DNA of 43,447 bases from JADCRZ01 sp037718865 (GTDB taxonomy: Bacteria > Bacteroidota > Bacteroidia > Chitinophagales > Chitinophagaceae): assembly GCA_037718865.1 (NCBI GenBank), contig JBBJMP010000034.1, positions 1-43,447 of the forward strand. The letters run 5' to 3'. The position numbers and the translations under genes are program-made. Below are positions 35,822 to 43,447 of the stretch, piece after piece. The notes beneath the pieces were generated by a model. The model made no database searches, was not told the DNA's origin, and worked only from the letters and a program-made list of their open reading frames with translations. The number at the start of each line of letters is the position of its first letter. The first letter of the stretch is position 1.

Positions 35822-36274
35822 ATGAATTGGAGCGATGTGCTTAATTACACAAAAAACAATCCTAAACCGGATCATGAAATAAAAAAGACGGAGCAGGAAT
35901 GGAAAAGCCTGCTAACCCCCGAGCAATTTCGTGTAACGCGTCATCATGGCACCGAACGCCCTTTCAGCGGAGAATACTGTGAAGCACATACGGCAGGTGC
36001 TTATGCTTGTGTTTGCTGTGAAACCGAACTGTTTGATTCCACGCTGAAATTCAATTCCGGTACAGGCTGGCCGAGTTTCACGGAGCCGGTTAAAGATAAC
36101 GTGATCCGGTATAAAGCAGACAACATGTACGGTATGCAAAGAGTAGAAGTGCTTTGTAATGTTTGTGAAGCACACTTGGGTCACGTATTTCCTGATGGTC
36201 CGCGCCCTTCAGGTTTGCGCTTTTGTATAAATTCTGCCTCACTTAAAAAGCTGGAAGAAAATGTACAACATTAA
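35822..36274 (+). CDS. msrB: Peptide-methionine (R)-S-oxide reductase MsrB
   Basis: 150 residues from MNWSDVL (the open frame has an 8-codon extension before it). Reduces methionine-R-sulfoxide in proteins. Zinc site C63-V-C-C66 and C112-N-V-C115, GTGWPSF loop, catalytic Cys135 in RFCINSASL, and GHVFPDGP. No signal peptide: cytosolic. It overlaps msrA by 14 nt, so the two stereospecific reductases are translationally coupled. It leads an operon that continues with DUF1223, cytochrome b and a molybdopterin enzyme. Confidence 0.95.
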   Translation: MNWSDVLNYTKNNPKPDHEIKKTEQEWKSLLTPEQFRVTRHHGTERPFSGEYCEAHTAGAYACVCCETELFDSTLKFNSGTGWPSFTEPVKDNVIRYKADNMYGMQRVEVLCNVCEAHLGHVFPDGPRPSGLRFCINSASLKKLEENVQH

Positions 36275-36836
36275 AACGAATGAAAATATAGCGCACGTAG
36301 CTACCTTAGGGGGTGGCTGCTTTTGGTGTTTTGAAGCAGTATTTGACGAAGTGAATGGTGTTGACCGTGTAGTGTCAGGATATTCCGGGGGAGCCAAAGA
36401 AGCACCAACGTACCGGGAAGTGTGTAATGGCACTACCGGCCATGCAGAATGTGTGCAGGTGACTTTCAATCCGTCTGTTCTGTCTTTTGATGACTTGCTA
36501 CGCATTTTCTTTATTATGCACAACCCTACTACACTGAACAGGCAGGGGGCAGATACAGGTTCCCAATACCGCTCTGTTATTTTTTATCATAATGAAGAAC
36601 AACTCCACTCAGCAAATAATATCATTACAGAGTTGCAACCAAATTTTGATAAACCTATTGTTACGGAAGTTTCTCTGTTCACCACATTTTTTAAGGCAGA
36701 AGAACACCATCAGCAATACTATAAAAGAGATCCGGAGAAAGCGTATTGTCAATCGGTCATCAATCCGAAACTAAGTAAGTTAAGGCAGCACTTTAATGAG
36801 AGTCGTAAAAGCGGGACGACTGCTATCCAGCTTTAA
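36261..36836 (+). CDS. msrA: Peptide-methionine (S)-S-oxide reductase MsrA
   Basis: 191 residues. Active site GGGCFWCFEAVF (catalytic Cys20, with C23), YSGG, GTTGHAECVQVTF, and STYNRQ-type LNRQGADTGSQYRSVIFYH, then QQYYKRDPEKAYCQ near the C-terminus with a further Cys that could act as resolving residue. Reduces the S-epimer of methionine sulfoxide. No export signal. It begins inside msrB (14-nt overlap) and is 32 bp upstream of the DUF1223 gene. Confidence 0.95.
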   Translation: MYNIKTNENIAHVATLGGGCFWCFEAVFDEVNGVDRVVSGYSGGAKEAPTYREVCNGTTGHAECVQVTFNPSVLSFDDLLRIFFIMHNPTTLNRQGADTGSQYRSVIFYHNEEQLHSANNIITELQPNFDKPIVTEVSLFTTFFKAEEHHQQYYKRDPEKAYCQSVINPKLSKLRQHFNESRKSGTTAIQL

Positions 36837-36868
36837 AGACTGCATCTCTTGTGTTAAATAAAAAGTTC

Positions 36869-37636
36869 ATGAAAAGGCTTAAAACGGTTTCGATACTTGT
36901 TATACTTGTGACCATTTCAGCTATCGTAGCAGGGTATAGTTTCAGTTCCGGAGACACTGAGTCAAAGGATATACACGCTGCTAAAAATACGGGATTTGCC
37001 GTCGTCGAATTATTTACGTCTGAAGGTTGCTCCAGTTGCCCATCTGCTGACAAAACCGTGGCAAAGCTTTTGTCAAAACAAGTGGAAAACGTTTACATCC
37101 TCTCGTATCATGTGGATTACTGGAACCGGCTGGGTTGGAACGATGTGTTCAGTCAAGCTGATTTTACGGCAAGACAGGGAAAATACGCAGCTTTTTTTTC
37201 TTTAAATAGCGTTTACACACCACAGATTGTAGTAAATGGCAGGTCTGAATTCGTGGGCTCTGATGAAAGGAGGCTAATGACTACGGTTGAAAATGAACTA
37301 CGCAAAGAGGCACCATCGAATGTAAGTGTAAACGTTAAAAGAACGAATAATACGGTTAAGGTAACATATACCACTACAAACCAACATAAAGCTCTTTTAC
37401 ATCTTGCCCTTGTGCAACCAGAAGCAACAACCGTTGTAAAAAGAGGTGAGAATGGGGGCAGGTCTTTACATCATGTAAACATCGTAAGAGCCTTGCATAC
37501 CGTTGATATAAATGAAAAGGGTTATCTTACTATAGAAATTCCAAAAGAACTTGCAGATATTCCGTTACAGCTCATAGCCTATACGCAATCCAGGAAAAAT
37601 TTTGCCATTTACGGGGCGGATCAAACAAACCTCTAG
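36869..37636 (+). CDS. DUF1223 thioredoxin-like protein
   Basis: 255 residues from the ATG at 36869 (a GTG at 36851 would add six). N-terminal signal or anchor (VSILVILVTISAIVAGYSF), then a thioredoxin-like domain with VVELFTSEGCSSCPSADK, CxxC at C54-C57, and YTPQIVVNG as the cis-Pro-like segment. Periplasmic DUF1223 proteins are uncharacterised, but the fold and CxxC suggest thiol redox. Its place between MsrA and a cytochrome b suggests it may pass reducing equivalents in the envelope (inference). The next gene starts 4 bp after its stop. Confidence 0.86.
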   Translation: MKRLKTVSILVILVTISAIVAGYSFSSGDTESKDIHAAKNTGFAVVELFTSEGCSSCPSADKTVAKLLSKQVENVYILSYHVDYWNRLGWNDVFSQADFTARQGKYAAFFSLNSVYTPQIVVNGRSEFVGSDERRLMTTVENELRKEAPSNVSVNVKRTNNTVKVTYTTTNQHKALLHLALVQPEATTVVKRGENGGRSLHHVNIVRALHTVDINEKGYLTIEIPKELADIPLQLIAYTQSRKNFAIYGADQTNL

Positions 37637-37640
37637 GTTT

Positions 37641-38324
37641 ATGAAAACGATAATAAAGAAACATCCGTTGGCTATACGATGGTTTCATTGGTTTAATTTC
37701 CCGATACTACTTTGCATGATCTGGAGCGGTTTACTTATCTATTGGGCGAACGACGTTTACAAAATTAACTGGGGCAGCAAGGTATTGATTCAATTTTTTC
37801 CGGATGGCTTCTATAAATCGCTTCACATCCCGTTCAGGCTTGCGGAAGGCATGAATTGGCATTTTGCGTTTATGTGGCTGTTTTTTATCAACGGTCTTTT
37901 ATATGTACTATTTACGTTATTTTCGGGTCAATGGCGTTATCTGCTGCCTGATAAACATTCATTCAAAGAAGCCTGGCAGGTGCTCCTGCATGATTTGCAC
38001 ATCAGAAAGTATGAGCCGCCGTTTTCAAAGTACAATGCTGCACAACGTATAGCCTATACTTCAATTATAATTATGGGCATAGGCTCGTTGCTTACCGGTT
38101 TGGCTATTTATAAGCCGGTTCAATTCAAGACGATCACATGGCTTTGCGGTGGCTATGCAGCCGCACGGCTTGAACACTTTATTCTTACCATCGGTTATGT
38201 TCTTTTCTTTTTAATTCACATTGCCCAGGTGGTAAAAACCGGGTGGAATAATTTCCAGGCCATGATTACCGGGTTCGAAGTTTCGAAAACCTCCACAAAT
38301 AAAACAGATCATGGAAAAGTCTGA
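37641..38324 (+). CDS. Cytochrome b561-type membrane subunit
   Basis: 227 residues with four main TM spans (about 18-36, 73-96, 136-157, 178-200). Candidate haem-b ligands are His16 (RWFHWFNF), His74 (MNWHFAF), His179 (LEHFIL) and His193 (LIHIAQ), a paired set as in the PhsC/FdnI-like cytochrome b family. The gene overlaps the next (molybdopterin enzyme) by 14 nt, so they probably form a complex, taking electrons from quinol to the periplasmic or membrane-anchored molybdo-enzyme. The role is comparable to MsrQ/YedZ, but the family is different in layout. Confidence 0.88.
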   Translation: MKTIIKKHPLAIRWFHWFNFPILLCMIWSGLLIYWANDVYKINWGSKVLIQFFPDGFYKSLHIPFRLAEGMNWHFAFMWLFFINGLLYVLFTLFSGQWRYLLPDKHSFKEAWQVLLHDLHIRKYEPPFSKYNAAQRIAYTSIIIMGIGSLLTGLAIYKPVQFKTITWLCGGYAAARLEHFILTIGYVLFFLIHIAQVVKTGWNNFQAMITGFEVSKTSTNKTDHGKV

Positions 38325-39075
38325 CCCGTTTAAACAGGACAAGATAACAAGCAAGCAATTAAGGAGGCGGACCATAGTATCATTTTCTGTCCTTGCCGTT
38401 TTACTTGTTGTCGGCTGGATGACATTTAACTGGATAAGAAAACAACCAAAAGATGCAGGCACGCCAAAACCGCTAAGAGCTGCCTTAAACGCTAATGAAA
38501 AAATATTCTCTTCCCTCTTTGATAGCGGTCAGTTGGTAAAAGAATATCCATTAAGTGCAGCTGTAAAAAAAGTTCGTGTAAACGGTAAAGAAGGCCTGCG
38601 GGACAGTGTCGATGCAGAAACCTGGAGATTGCAGGTAGTGCGTAAAGAAGGCGATACATTAAAACTCACCCTGGATGACATAAAAAAATTGCCAAAAAAA
38701 GATATAGTGTTTGACTTTAAATGCATCGAAGGCTGGAGCCAGGTAACACACTGGGCCGGAGTTCCCTTAAAGACTTTCATGGACTATTATCATTTGGAAA
38801 ATTTGCAAAAAATGAAGTACGTAGGGTTACAGACACCCGACAAAAAATATTATGTGGGTATTGACATGCCCAGTGCCCTGCAATCCCAAACGCTGTTATG
38901 CTATGAAATGAATGGTAAACCTTTACCTGTAAATCAGGGTTTTCCTTTACGCTTAATCATACCAGTTAAGTACGGCATAAAACACTTAAAGCGAATCGGC
39001 ACAATGTACTTCAGTAATGATAAGCCTGCGGATTATTGGGCGGAAAGAGGGTATGATTATTATGCAGGACATTAA
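38311..39075 (+). CDS. Molybdopterin-dependent oxidoreductase (YedY/MsrP-like)
   Basis: 254 residues. N-terminal TM anchor at about 22-40 preceded by RRR (18-20), possibly Tat-dependent. The sulfite-oxidase-type molybdopterin fold is shown by FDFKCIEGWS with molybdenum-ligating Cys138, HWAGVPLKTFMDYY, the substrate-side GIDMPSALQSQTLL and the closing FPLRLIIPVKYGIKHLKRI. Like MsrP it could reduce methionine sulfoxide in periplasmic proteins; other YedY-like activities remain possible. It shares a 14-nt overlap with the cytochrome b gene, its probable electron donor. It ends the msr operon. Confidence 0.87.
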   Translation: MEKSDPFKQDKITSKQLRRRTIVSFSVLAVLLVVGWMTFNWIRKQPKDAGTPKPLRAALNANEKIFSSLFDSGQLVKEYPLSAAVKKVRVNGKEGLRDSVDAETWRLQVVRKEGDTLKLTLDDIKKLPKKDIVFDFKCIEGWSQVTHWAGVPLKTFMDYYHLENLQKMKYVGLQTPDKKYYVGIDMPSALQSQTLLCYEMNGKPLPVNQGFPLRLIIPVKYGIKHLKRIGTMYFSNDKPADYWAERGYDYYAGH

Positions 39076-39079
39076 TTTT

Positions 39080-39133
39080 GCCGCAGATTTGCAGATTCAA
39101 CATCCTGTTATCCAAAATCTACGAATCTGCGGC
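39080..39133. repeat. Inverted repeat, second copy of the gccgcagatt unit
   Basis: gccgcagatt (39080-39089) and aatctgcggc (39124-39133) are perfect 10-bp arms, extendable to about 17 paired bases with a few mismatches, in the gap between the molybdo-enzyme and the second MsrB. Same unit as 14236-14263. Confidence 0.75.
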
Positions 39134-39211
39134 TTAAATCCGGTTCTGGTTTTAACATTCGATTTTAATCTGAAAGCTTAATACATTCGTTACTATCTTA
39201 AATAATTTTTT

Positions 39212-39730
39212 ATGCGTTTTACTATGTACACCTGCCTGTTTGCGATTTTAATGGTTAGCACCGGCTGCAGTTTCGGACAATCGTCCAAAGAAAAGCCTGC
39301 CGAAAATAAGTTTGAAATGCAGCTGACCGATGCGCAATGGAAGGAGCGTCTTACAAAAGAGCAATATTACATTTTACGTCAGCAAGGCACTGAGCGTGCA
39401 GGTTCGGGCAAATACGATCACTTCTACAAAAAAGGCACTTACTACTCGGCAGCGTCCCTGCAACCCGTATTTACCTCTAAAACAAAATTCGATTCGGGAA
39501 CTGGTTGGCCCAGTTTTTACGAAGCCATTTCGGGAGCTGTTATTTTGAGAACAGACAATCACCTGGGTATGGAGCGTACAGAGGTAGTGGATAGCAAAAG
39601 CGGATCTCACCTGGGCCATGTGTTCAACGATGGCCCTGCGCCAACCGGCAAGCGTTACTGTATGAATTCGGCAGCCCTGATCTTTGTTCCCGAAGGTGGT
39701 AAACCGCCAGTTGCTTCGAAATCTAAATGA
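39212..39730 (+). CDS. msrB: Exported MsrB without zinc cysteines
   Basis: 172 residues. It has a secretion signal with a Cys at 19 (VSTGC) that may be lipidated, then an MsrB domain: GTGWPSF (96-102), SHLGHVFNDGPAPTG and catalytic Cys150 in RYCMNSAAL. The two CxxC zinc pairs of cytosolic MsrB are replaced (YYSAASLQPVF and VVDSKSGS). It should repair methionine-R-sulfoxide in envelope proteins. It follows the molybdo-enzyme by 136 bp with a repeat hairpin between, so it may be a separate unit. Confidence 0.9.
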   Translation: MRFTMYTCLFAILMVSTGCSFGQSSKEKPAENKFEMQLTDAQWKERLTKEQYYILRQQGTERAGSGKYDHFYKKGTYYSAASLQPVFTSKTKFDSGTGWPSFYEAISGAVILRTDNHLGMERTEVVDSKSGSHLGHVFNDGPAPTGKRYCMNSAALIFVPEGGKPPVASKSK

Positions 39731-39859
39731 GTAAAGATGTGAAATGTGAAATGTGTTCTTTATCAAACATCAGTAATTTTAACCCTAGCTGGTGAATAGA
39801 GCAAGCGGTTGTATCTTCATTCGCACATCCGCACATTCACAAATTCGCAAATTTATTCT

Positions 39860-40684
39860 ATGTCATTTATTCAAACTAACGGAATAAACCAATTTTATAC
39901 TGAAATAGGCGAGGGCCCTCCTCTTTTACTTATCATGGGAATTACTGCCCCGGGGTTAGTCTGGGAAAAACATGCAGTCTTCTGGAAAGATCATTTTCGT
40001 TGCATCCTTGGCGACAACCGGGGCGTGGGCTTTTCCGATAAACCAGCGGGACCTTATAGCTCGGAACAAATGGCTGATGATTATGCGGGTTTGCTCGATG
40101 CCATGCAAATTTCCGAAGCACATGTGGTCGGTTGTTCAATGGGGAGCACGATCGCCCAGCAGCTGGCGTTGAGGCACCCGAATAAGGTAAAATCACTGGT
40201 ACTCATGTGCCCCTGGGCACGTTGCGACAGAATGGCGACAGCTATTTTTCAGCATATGATGACCATCAAGGCGAGACTGCGCCCGGAAGAATTTATTCAC
40301 TACATTCAATGGCTGATCTATGGCAAGTCAAGCTGGGATAATGATTCGTTATATCAGGAAATGCTTGAAGGCCGGCAGGGAACAGCTATTGATGCAGTGC
40401 CTCAACCCCTGCACGCATTAGAAGCCCAGGCTGAAGCGTGCATGTCTCATAACACATTATTGCAACTGCATCAAATCACACAGCGCTGCCTGGTTATCGG
40501 AGGCCAGGATGATATATTTACTCCTGCCTGGATGGCCAGGGAAGTGGCCGCAGCCATTTCTGACAGTGAACTGTTTTTATATGAAAACGCGGGCCATGCT
40601 TTCCATTGGGAAAAGATTTCGGATTTTAACCCAAGGGTTAATTATTGGCTGCTGGAGTCGGAAAGATTAATGAGTAAAACTTAA
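39860..40684 (+). CDS. Alpha/beta hydrolase
   Basis: 274 residues from MSFIQTNGIN (the open frame extends 17 codons upstream into simple repeats). Oxyanion region LLLIMGITAPG, GDNRGVGFSDKP, nucleophile elbow GCSMGS with Ser93, acid in VIGGQDDIFTP and catalytic His in ENAGHAFHWEK. The substrate is unknown; esterase, lactonase or haloperoxidase-like activity is possible. No signal peptide. It is 2 bp before the GH63 gene on the same strand, so the two are probably co-transcribed. The leader contains the repeated word ttcgcaca.. seen elsewhere in the window. Confidence 0.87.
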   Translation: MSFIQTNGINQFYTEIGEGPPLLLIMGITAPGLVWEKHAVFWKDHFRCILGDNRGVGFSDKPAGPYSSEQMADDYAGLLDAMQISEAHVVGCSMGSTIAQQLALRHPNKVKSLVLMCPWARCDRMATAIFQHMMTIKARLRPEEFIHYIQWLIYGKSSWDNDSLYQEMLEGRQGTAIDAVPQPLHALEAQAEACMSHNTLLQLHQITQRCLVIGGQDDIFTPAWMAREVAAAISDSELFLYENAGHAFHWEKISDFNPRVNYWLLESERLMSKT

Positions 40685-40686
40685 GC

Positions 40687-43308
40687 ATGCAGGAGCAAAA
40701 ACGATTAAAAGATAATAAAGCAGGTTGGAAGAAATGGGGACCATATCTCACCGATCGCCAATGGGGAACGGTCAGGGAAGATTATAGCGAAGACGGAATG
40801 GCCTGGAATTATATCAGTCATGATATGGCCCGCAGCAAGACGTATCGCTGGGGAGAAGAGGGTATTGGCGGCATCAGTGATCACCGGCAATTGTTATGCT
40901 TTTCCGTCGGCTTGTGGAATAAGAAAGACCCGATTCTAAAAGAACGATACTTCGGCCTCACGTCAAATGAAGGCAACCACGGCGAAGACGTAAAGGAATT
41001 GTATTACTATCTTGATGCTACGCCAACGCATTCTTACATGAAGATGCTGTATAAATACCCGCAAAGCGAATATCCCTATGCGTGGCTGATCAGCGAAAAC
41101 AAAAAAAGAAGTAAGCAGGAACCCGAATTTGAACTGATGGACACCGGCATATTCGATAATGCAGATTATTTCGATGTTTTCATAGAATATGCAAAAGCGG
41201 ATGTCAAGGATATGCTCATCAGGATAACCATTCATAACCGTGGTGCCCACGATGCTGCAGTTAATGTGCTGCCAACGGTTTGGTTCCGCAATACCTGGTC
41301 ATGGGGTTATGATGATTACAAGCCCCGGATCTCCTCTTCCAATACAGGTGATATAATTATCCGTCATCAGAAGCTGGGAAATTTTATCCTTGACATTGAT
41401 CATAAAAAAACATTGCTGTTTTGCGATAATGAATCAAACAATAAAAAATTATACGGCTCTGCAAATGCGGGGGAATTTTGTAAGGATGGGATCAACGAAT
41501 GTATTGTCACCGGCAATGATAAGGCAGTTAACCCTAATCAGGAAGGCACCAAAGCAGCTGTAAATTATGACCTGGTGATTAAAGCGGGTGAGTCAGAAAC
41601 CATCCGGCTGCGACTGCGGCGGGAGGATAATGAGCTCACCGAACCTTTCGATGACTTCAATAGCATCTTTGACCTTCGCGTGGAAGAAGCAAATGCCTTT
41701 TATGATGACCTTCAACAAGAAATAATATCCACAGATGAGAAAGCGGTACAGCGACAGGCATTTGCAGGCATGCTGTGGAGCAAACAATTTTTTTATTATG
41801 ACGTGGACCAGTGGCTGAAGGGTGATCCGGCCCAACCTGCTCCCCCACCCCAACGCAAATCCGGGCGTAATCGCGAATGGCCCCATTTGAATAATTCCGA
41901 TATCATATCAATGCCCGACAAATGGGAATACCCCTGGTTTGCGGCCTGGGATCTTGCCTTTCATTGTATTCCGCTTGCCCTGGTGGATGTTGAATTTGCC
42001 AAAAACCAATTGTCACTGCTGACAAAAGAATGGTATATGCATCCGAATGGACAGTTACCTGCATATGAATGGTCTTTTAGCGATGCAAATCCGCCCGTGC
42101 ATGCCTGGGCTGCCTGGAGGGTTTACAAAATGGACCAAAAGTACCACCATGGCAAGGGCGACCTGGCTTTTCTTGAATCGATTTTTCATAAACTGCTGCT
42201 CAATTTTACCTGGTGGGTAAACCGGAAAGACACAAAAGGCAATAACATCTTCCAGGGTGGTTTTCTTGGTTTGGATAATATAGGGGTCTTCGACAGAAGC
42301 GCGCCGTTACCAGGCGGCGGGCATATTGAACAGGCTGATGGCACAAGCTGGATGGCCATGTACTCCCTGAACCTGATGCGGATTTCGCTGGAGCTGGCAA
42401 AATTCAACCCGGTTTACCAGGACATGTCGACCAAATTCTTTGAACATTTTTTGTACATCGCCGGCGCAATGGCCAATATAGGAACAGAAGGAATAGGTTT
42501 GTGGGATGAGGAGGACCAGTTCTTTTATGATGTGCTGCAATGTCCTAAGGACGGCGGTGTCAAATTAAAGCTTCGCAGCATGGTTGGATTAATTCCGCTT
42601 TTTGCCGTTGAAGTACTCGATCATGAATTGCTGGAAGCAGTACCCGAATTTACCAGACGTTTGAACTGGTTCCTGGACAACCGCCCCGACCTTGCCAGCC
42701 TGGTATCCCGCTGGCAGGAAAAAAATAAAACCGAAAAACATTTGCTGAGCCTGCTGCGCGGACACCGTATGAAAAAGATCCTGCAGCGTATGCTGGATGA
42801 ATCGGAGTTTTTCAGCGACTACGGCATCCGGGCACTTTCAAAATACCATGACCAAAACCCCTTTGAGATTTTCCTTGATGGAAAACATTTTAGTGTAGAA
42901 TATACACCAGGCGAATCAACGACATCGTTGTTTGGCGGCAACAGCAACTGGAGGGGTCCCATCTGGATGCCGGTAAACTACCTGCTGGTCGAAAGCCTGC
43001 AAAAGTTCCACTTTTATTATGGCGATGATTTTACAGTGGAATGTCCTACGGGTAGCGGTATCTTCCTCAACCTGCGTGAAGTAGGTGATGAGATCACCAG
43101 GCGGTTGTCTGCATTATTCTTATTGGATAAGCAGGGTAATAGGCCTTATCTGGGTGAAAACCACAAACTCCAGTCTGACCCGCATTTTAAAAATTATATT
43201 TTATTTTATGAATATTTTCATGGAGATAGCGGAAAAGGCGCAGGAGCAGAACACCAAACGGGATGGACGGGTTTAATTGCCAAATTACTGCAGCCAAGAA
43301 GATTGTGA
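40687..43308 (+). CDS. GH63-family glucosidase (MGH1-like (alpha/alpha)6 barrel)
   Basis: 873 residues. The N-terminal beta-rich domain opens with WGTVREDYSEDGMAWNYISH and RWGEEGIGGISDHRQ; the C-terminal toroid has KWEYPWFAAWDLAFHCIPLAL (acid Asp region), GGFLGLDNIGVFDRS and GGNSNWRGPIWMPVNYLL (Glu/Asn region with WRGPIW). This is the long bacterial relative of eukaryotic processing glucosidase I, expected to invert alpha-glucosidic bonds. No signal peptide, so probably cytosolic. The substrate could be a trisaccharide, glucosylglycerate or trehalose-type sugar; not determinable. It is 2 bp after the hydrolase stop. Confidence 0.86.
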   Translation: MQEQKRLKDNKAGWKKWGPYLTDRQWGTVREDYSEDGMAWNYISHDMARSKTYRWGEEGIGGISDHRQLLCFSVGLWNKKDPILKERYFGLTSNEGNHGEDVKELYYYLDATPTHSYMKMLYKYPQSEYPYAWLISENKKRSKQEPEFELMDTGIFDNADYFDVFIEYAKADVKDMLIRITIHNRGAHDAAVNVLPTVWFRNTWSWGYDDYKPRISSSNTGDIIIRHQKLGNFILDIDHKKTLLFCDNESNNKKLYGSANAGEFCKDGINECIVTGNDKAVNPNQEGTKAAVNYDLVIKAGESETIRLRLRREDNELTEPFDDFNSIFDLRVEEANAFYDDLQQEIISTDEKAVQRQAFAGMLWSKQFFYYDVDQWLKGDPAQPAPPPQRKSGRNREWPHLNNSDIISMPDKWEYPWFAAWDLAFHCIPLALVDVEFAKNQLSLLTKEWYMHPNGQLPAYEWSFSDANPPVHAWAAWRVYKMDQKYHHGKGDLAFLESIFHKLLLNFTWWVNRKDTKGNNIFQGGFLGLDNIGVFDRSAPLPGGGHIEQADGTSWMAMYSLNLMRISLELAKFNPVYQDMSTKFFEHFLYIAGAMANIGTEGIGLWDEEDQFFYDVLQCPKDGGVKLKLRSMVGLIPLFAVEVLDHELLEAVPEFTRRLNWFLDNRPDLASLVSRWQEKNKTEKHLLSLLRGHRMKKILQRMLDESEFFSDYGIRALSKYHDQNPFEIFLDGKHFSVEYTPGESTTSLFGGNSNWRGPIWMPVNYLLVESLQKFHFYYGDDFTVECPTGSGIFLNLREVGDEITRRLSALFLLDKQGNRPYLGENHKLQSDPHFKNYILFYEYFHGDSGKGAGAEHQTGWTGLIAKLLQPRRL

Positions 43309-43326
43309 TACTGTAAATTGCCTGTC

Positions 43327-43387
43327 ATTTCGAATGAAGCGCCTTAGCATTTTAACATCGAATCTTATTTTGCGCTTCATTTGAAAT
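43327..43387. repeat. 16-bp inverted repeat near the window end
   Basis: atttcgaatgaagcgc (43327-43342) pairs with gcgcttcatttgaaat (43372-43387), one mismatch, loop 29 nt. It lies 18 bp after the GH63 stop and resembles the dispersed tgtcatttcga type repeat common in Bacteroidota genomes. It has no T-run directly after it. It may act as a weak terminator. Confidence 0.7.
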
Positions 43388-43447
43388 CCCCTAAAATCGG
43401 GGAGTGGCAAACATAGTAGCAGCATAATTTCAGGAGATTTCAACGAA

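Overview
The window reads as chromosomal DNA of a member of the Bacteroidota, most likely a Chitinophagaceae-type soil or freshwater bacterium. The evidence is a PorQ protein of the type IX secretion system, lipoproteins with the acidic or lysine-rich residues after the lipobox Cys that are typical of the phylum, TAnnTTTG promoter elements in place of E. coli-type boxes, starts without clear Shine-Dalgarno sequences, and a parA-parB-DUF5683-dapB gene block. The genus is inference. I saw no rRNA, tRNA, CRISPR array, integrase or intact insertion sequence.

Layout. 1-221: repeat-filled intergenic DNA. 228-2867: M42 aminopeptidase, a 56-residue DPGSGS membrane protein and a large methyltransferase, all overlapping. 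2918-10728, mostly minus strand: PorQ, Lon protease, two outer-membrane barrel proteins, a membrane metallophosphoesterase and an FMN reductase. 10957-15468, plus: UPF0173 hydrolase, ParA, ParB, DUF5683, DapB and an Rrf2 regulator. 15647-25458: carbohydrate genes, namely a Tat-exported Gfo/Idh oxidoreductase, a minus-strand sucrose cluster (SLC45-like permease, fructokinase, amylosucrase-type GH13), a decayed kelch lipoprotein, an ATP-grasp protein, a ThuA-like protein and a sugar isomerase.

25586-39730 is the most interesting part. An OmpR-type response regulator and a histidine kinase flank an opposite-strand di-haem cytochrome c lipoprotein. They are followed by two tandem paralogous lipoproteins of a family I do not recognise, two beta-propeller lipoproteins, and a tight operon msrB-msrA-DUF1223-cytochrome b-molybdopterin oxidoreductase, with a second, exported MsrB after it. 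The gene content resembles the E. coli HprSR-MsrPQ arrangement (sensing of reactive chlorine and repair of oxidised methionine in the envelope) assembled from different parts. My hypothesis is an envelope redox-repair island. A 22-bp near-perfect inverted repeat flanks the kinase gene and may be an operator pair or a recombination site.

The window ends with an alpha/beta hydrolase and a GH63-type glucosidase, then a further inverted repeat.
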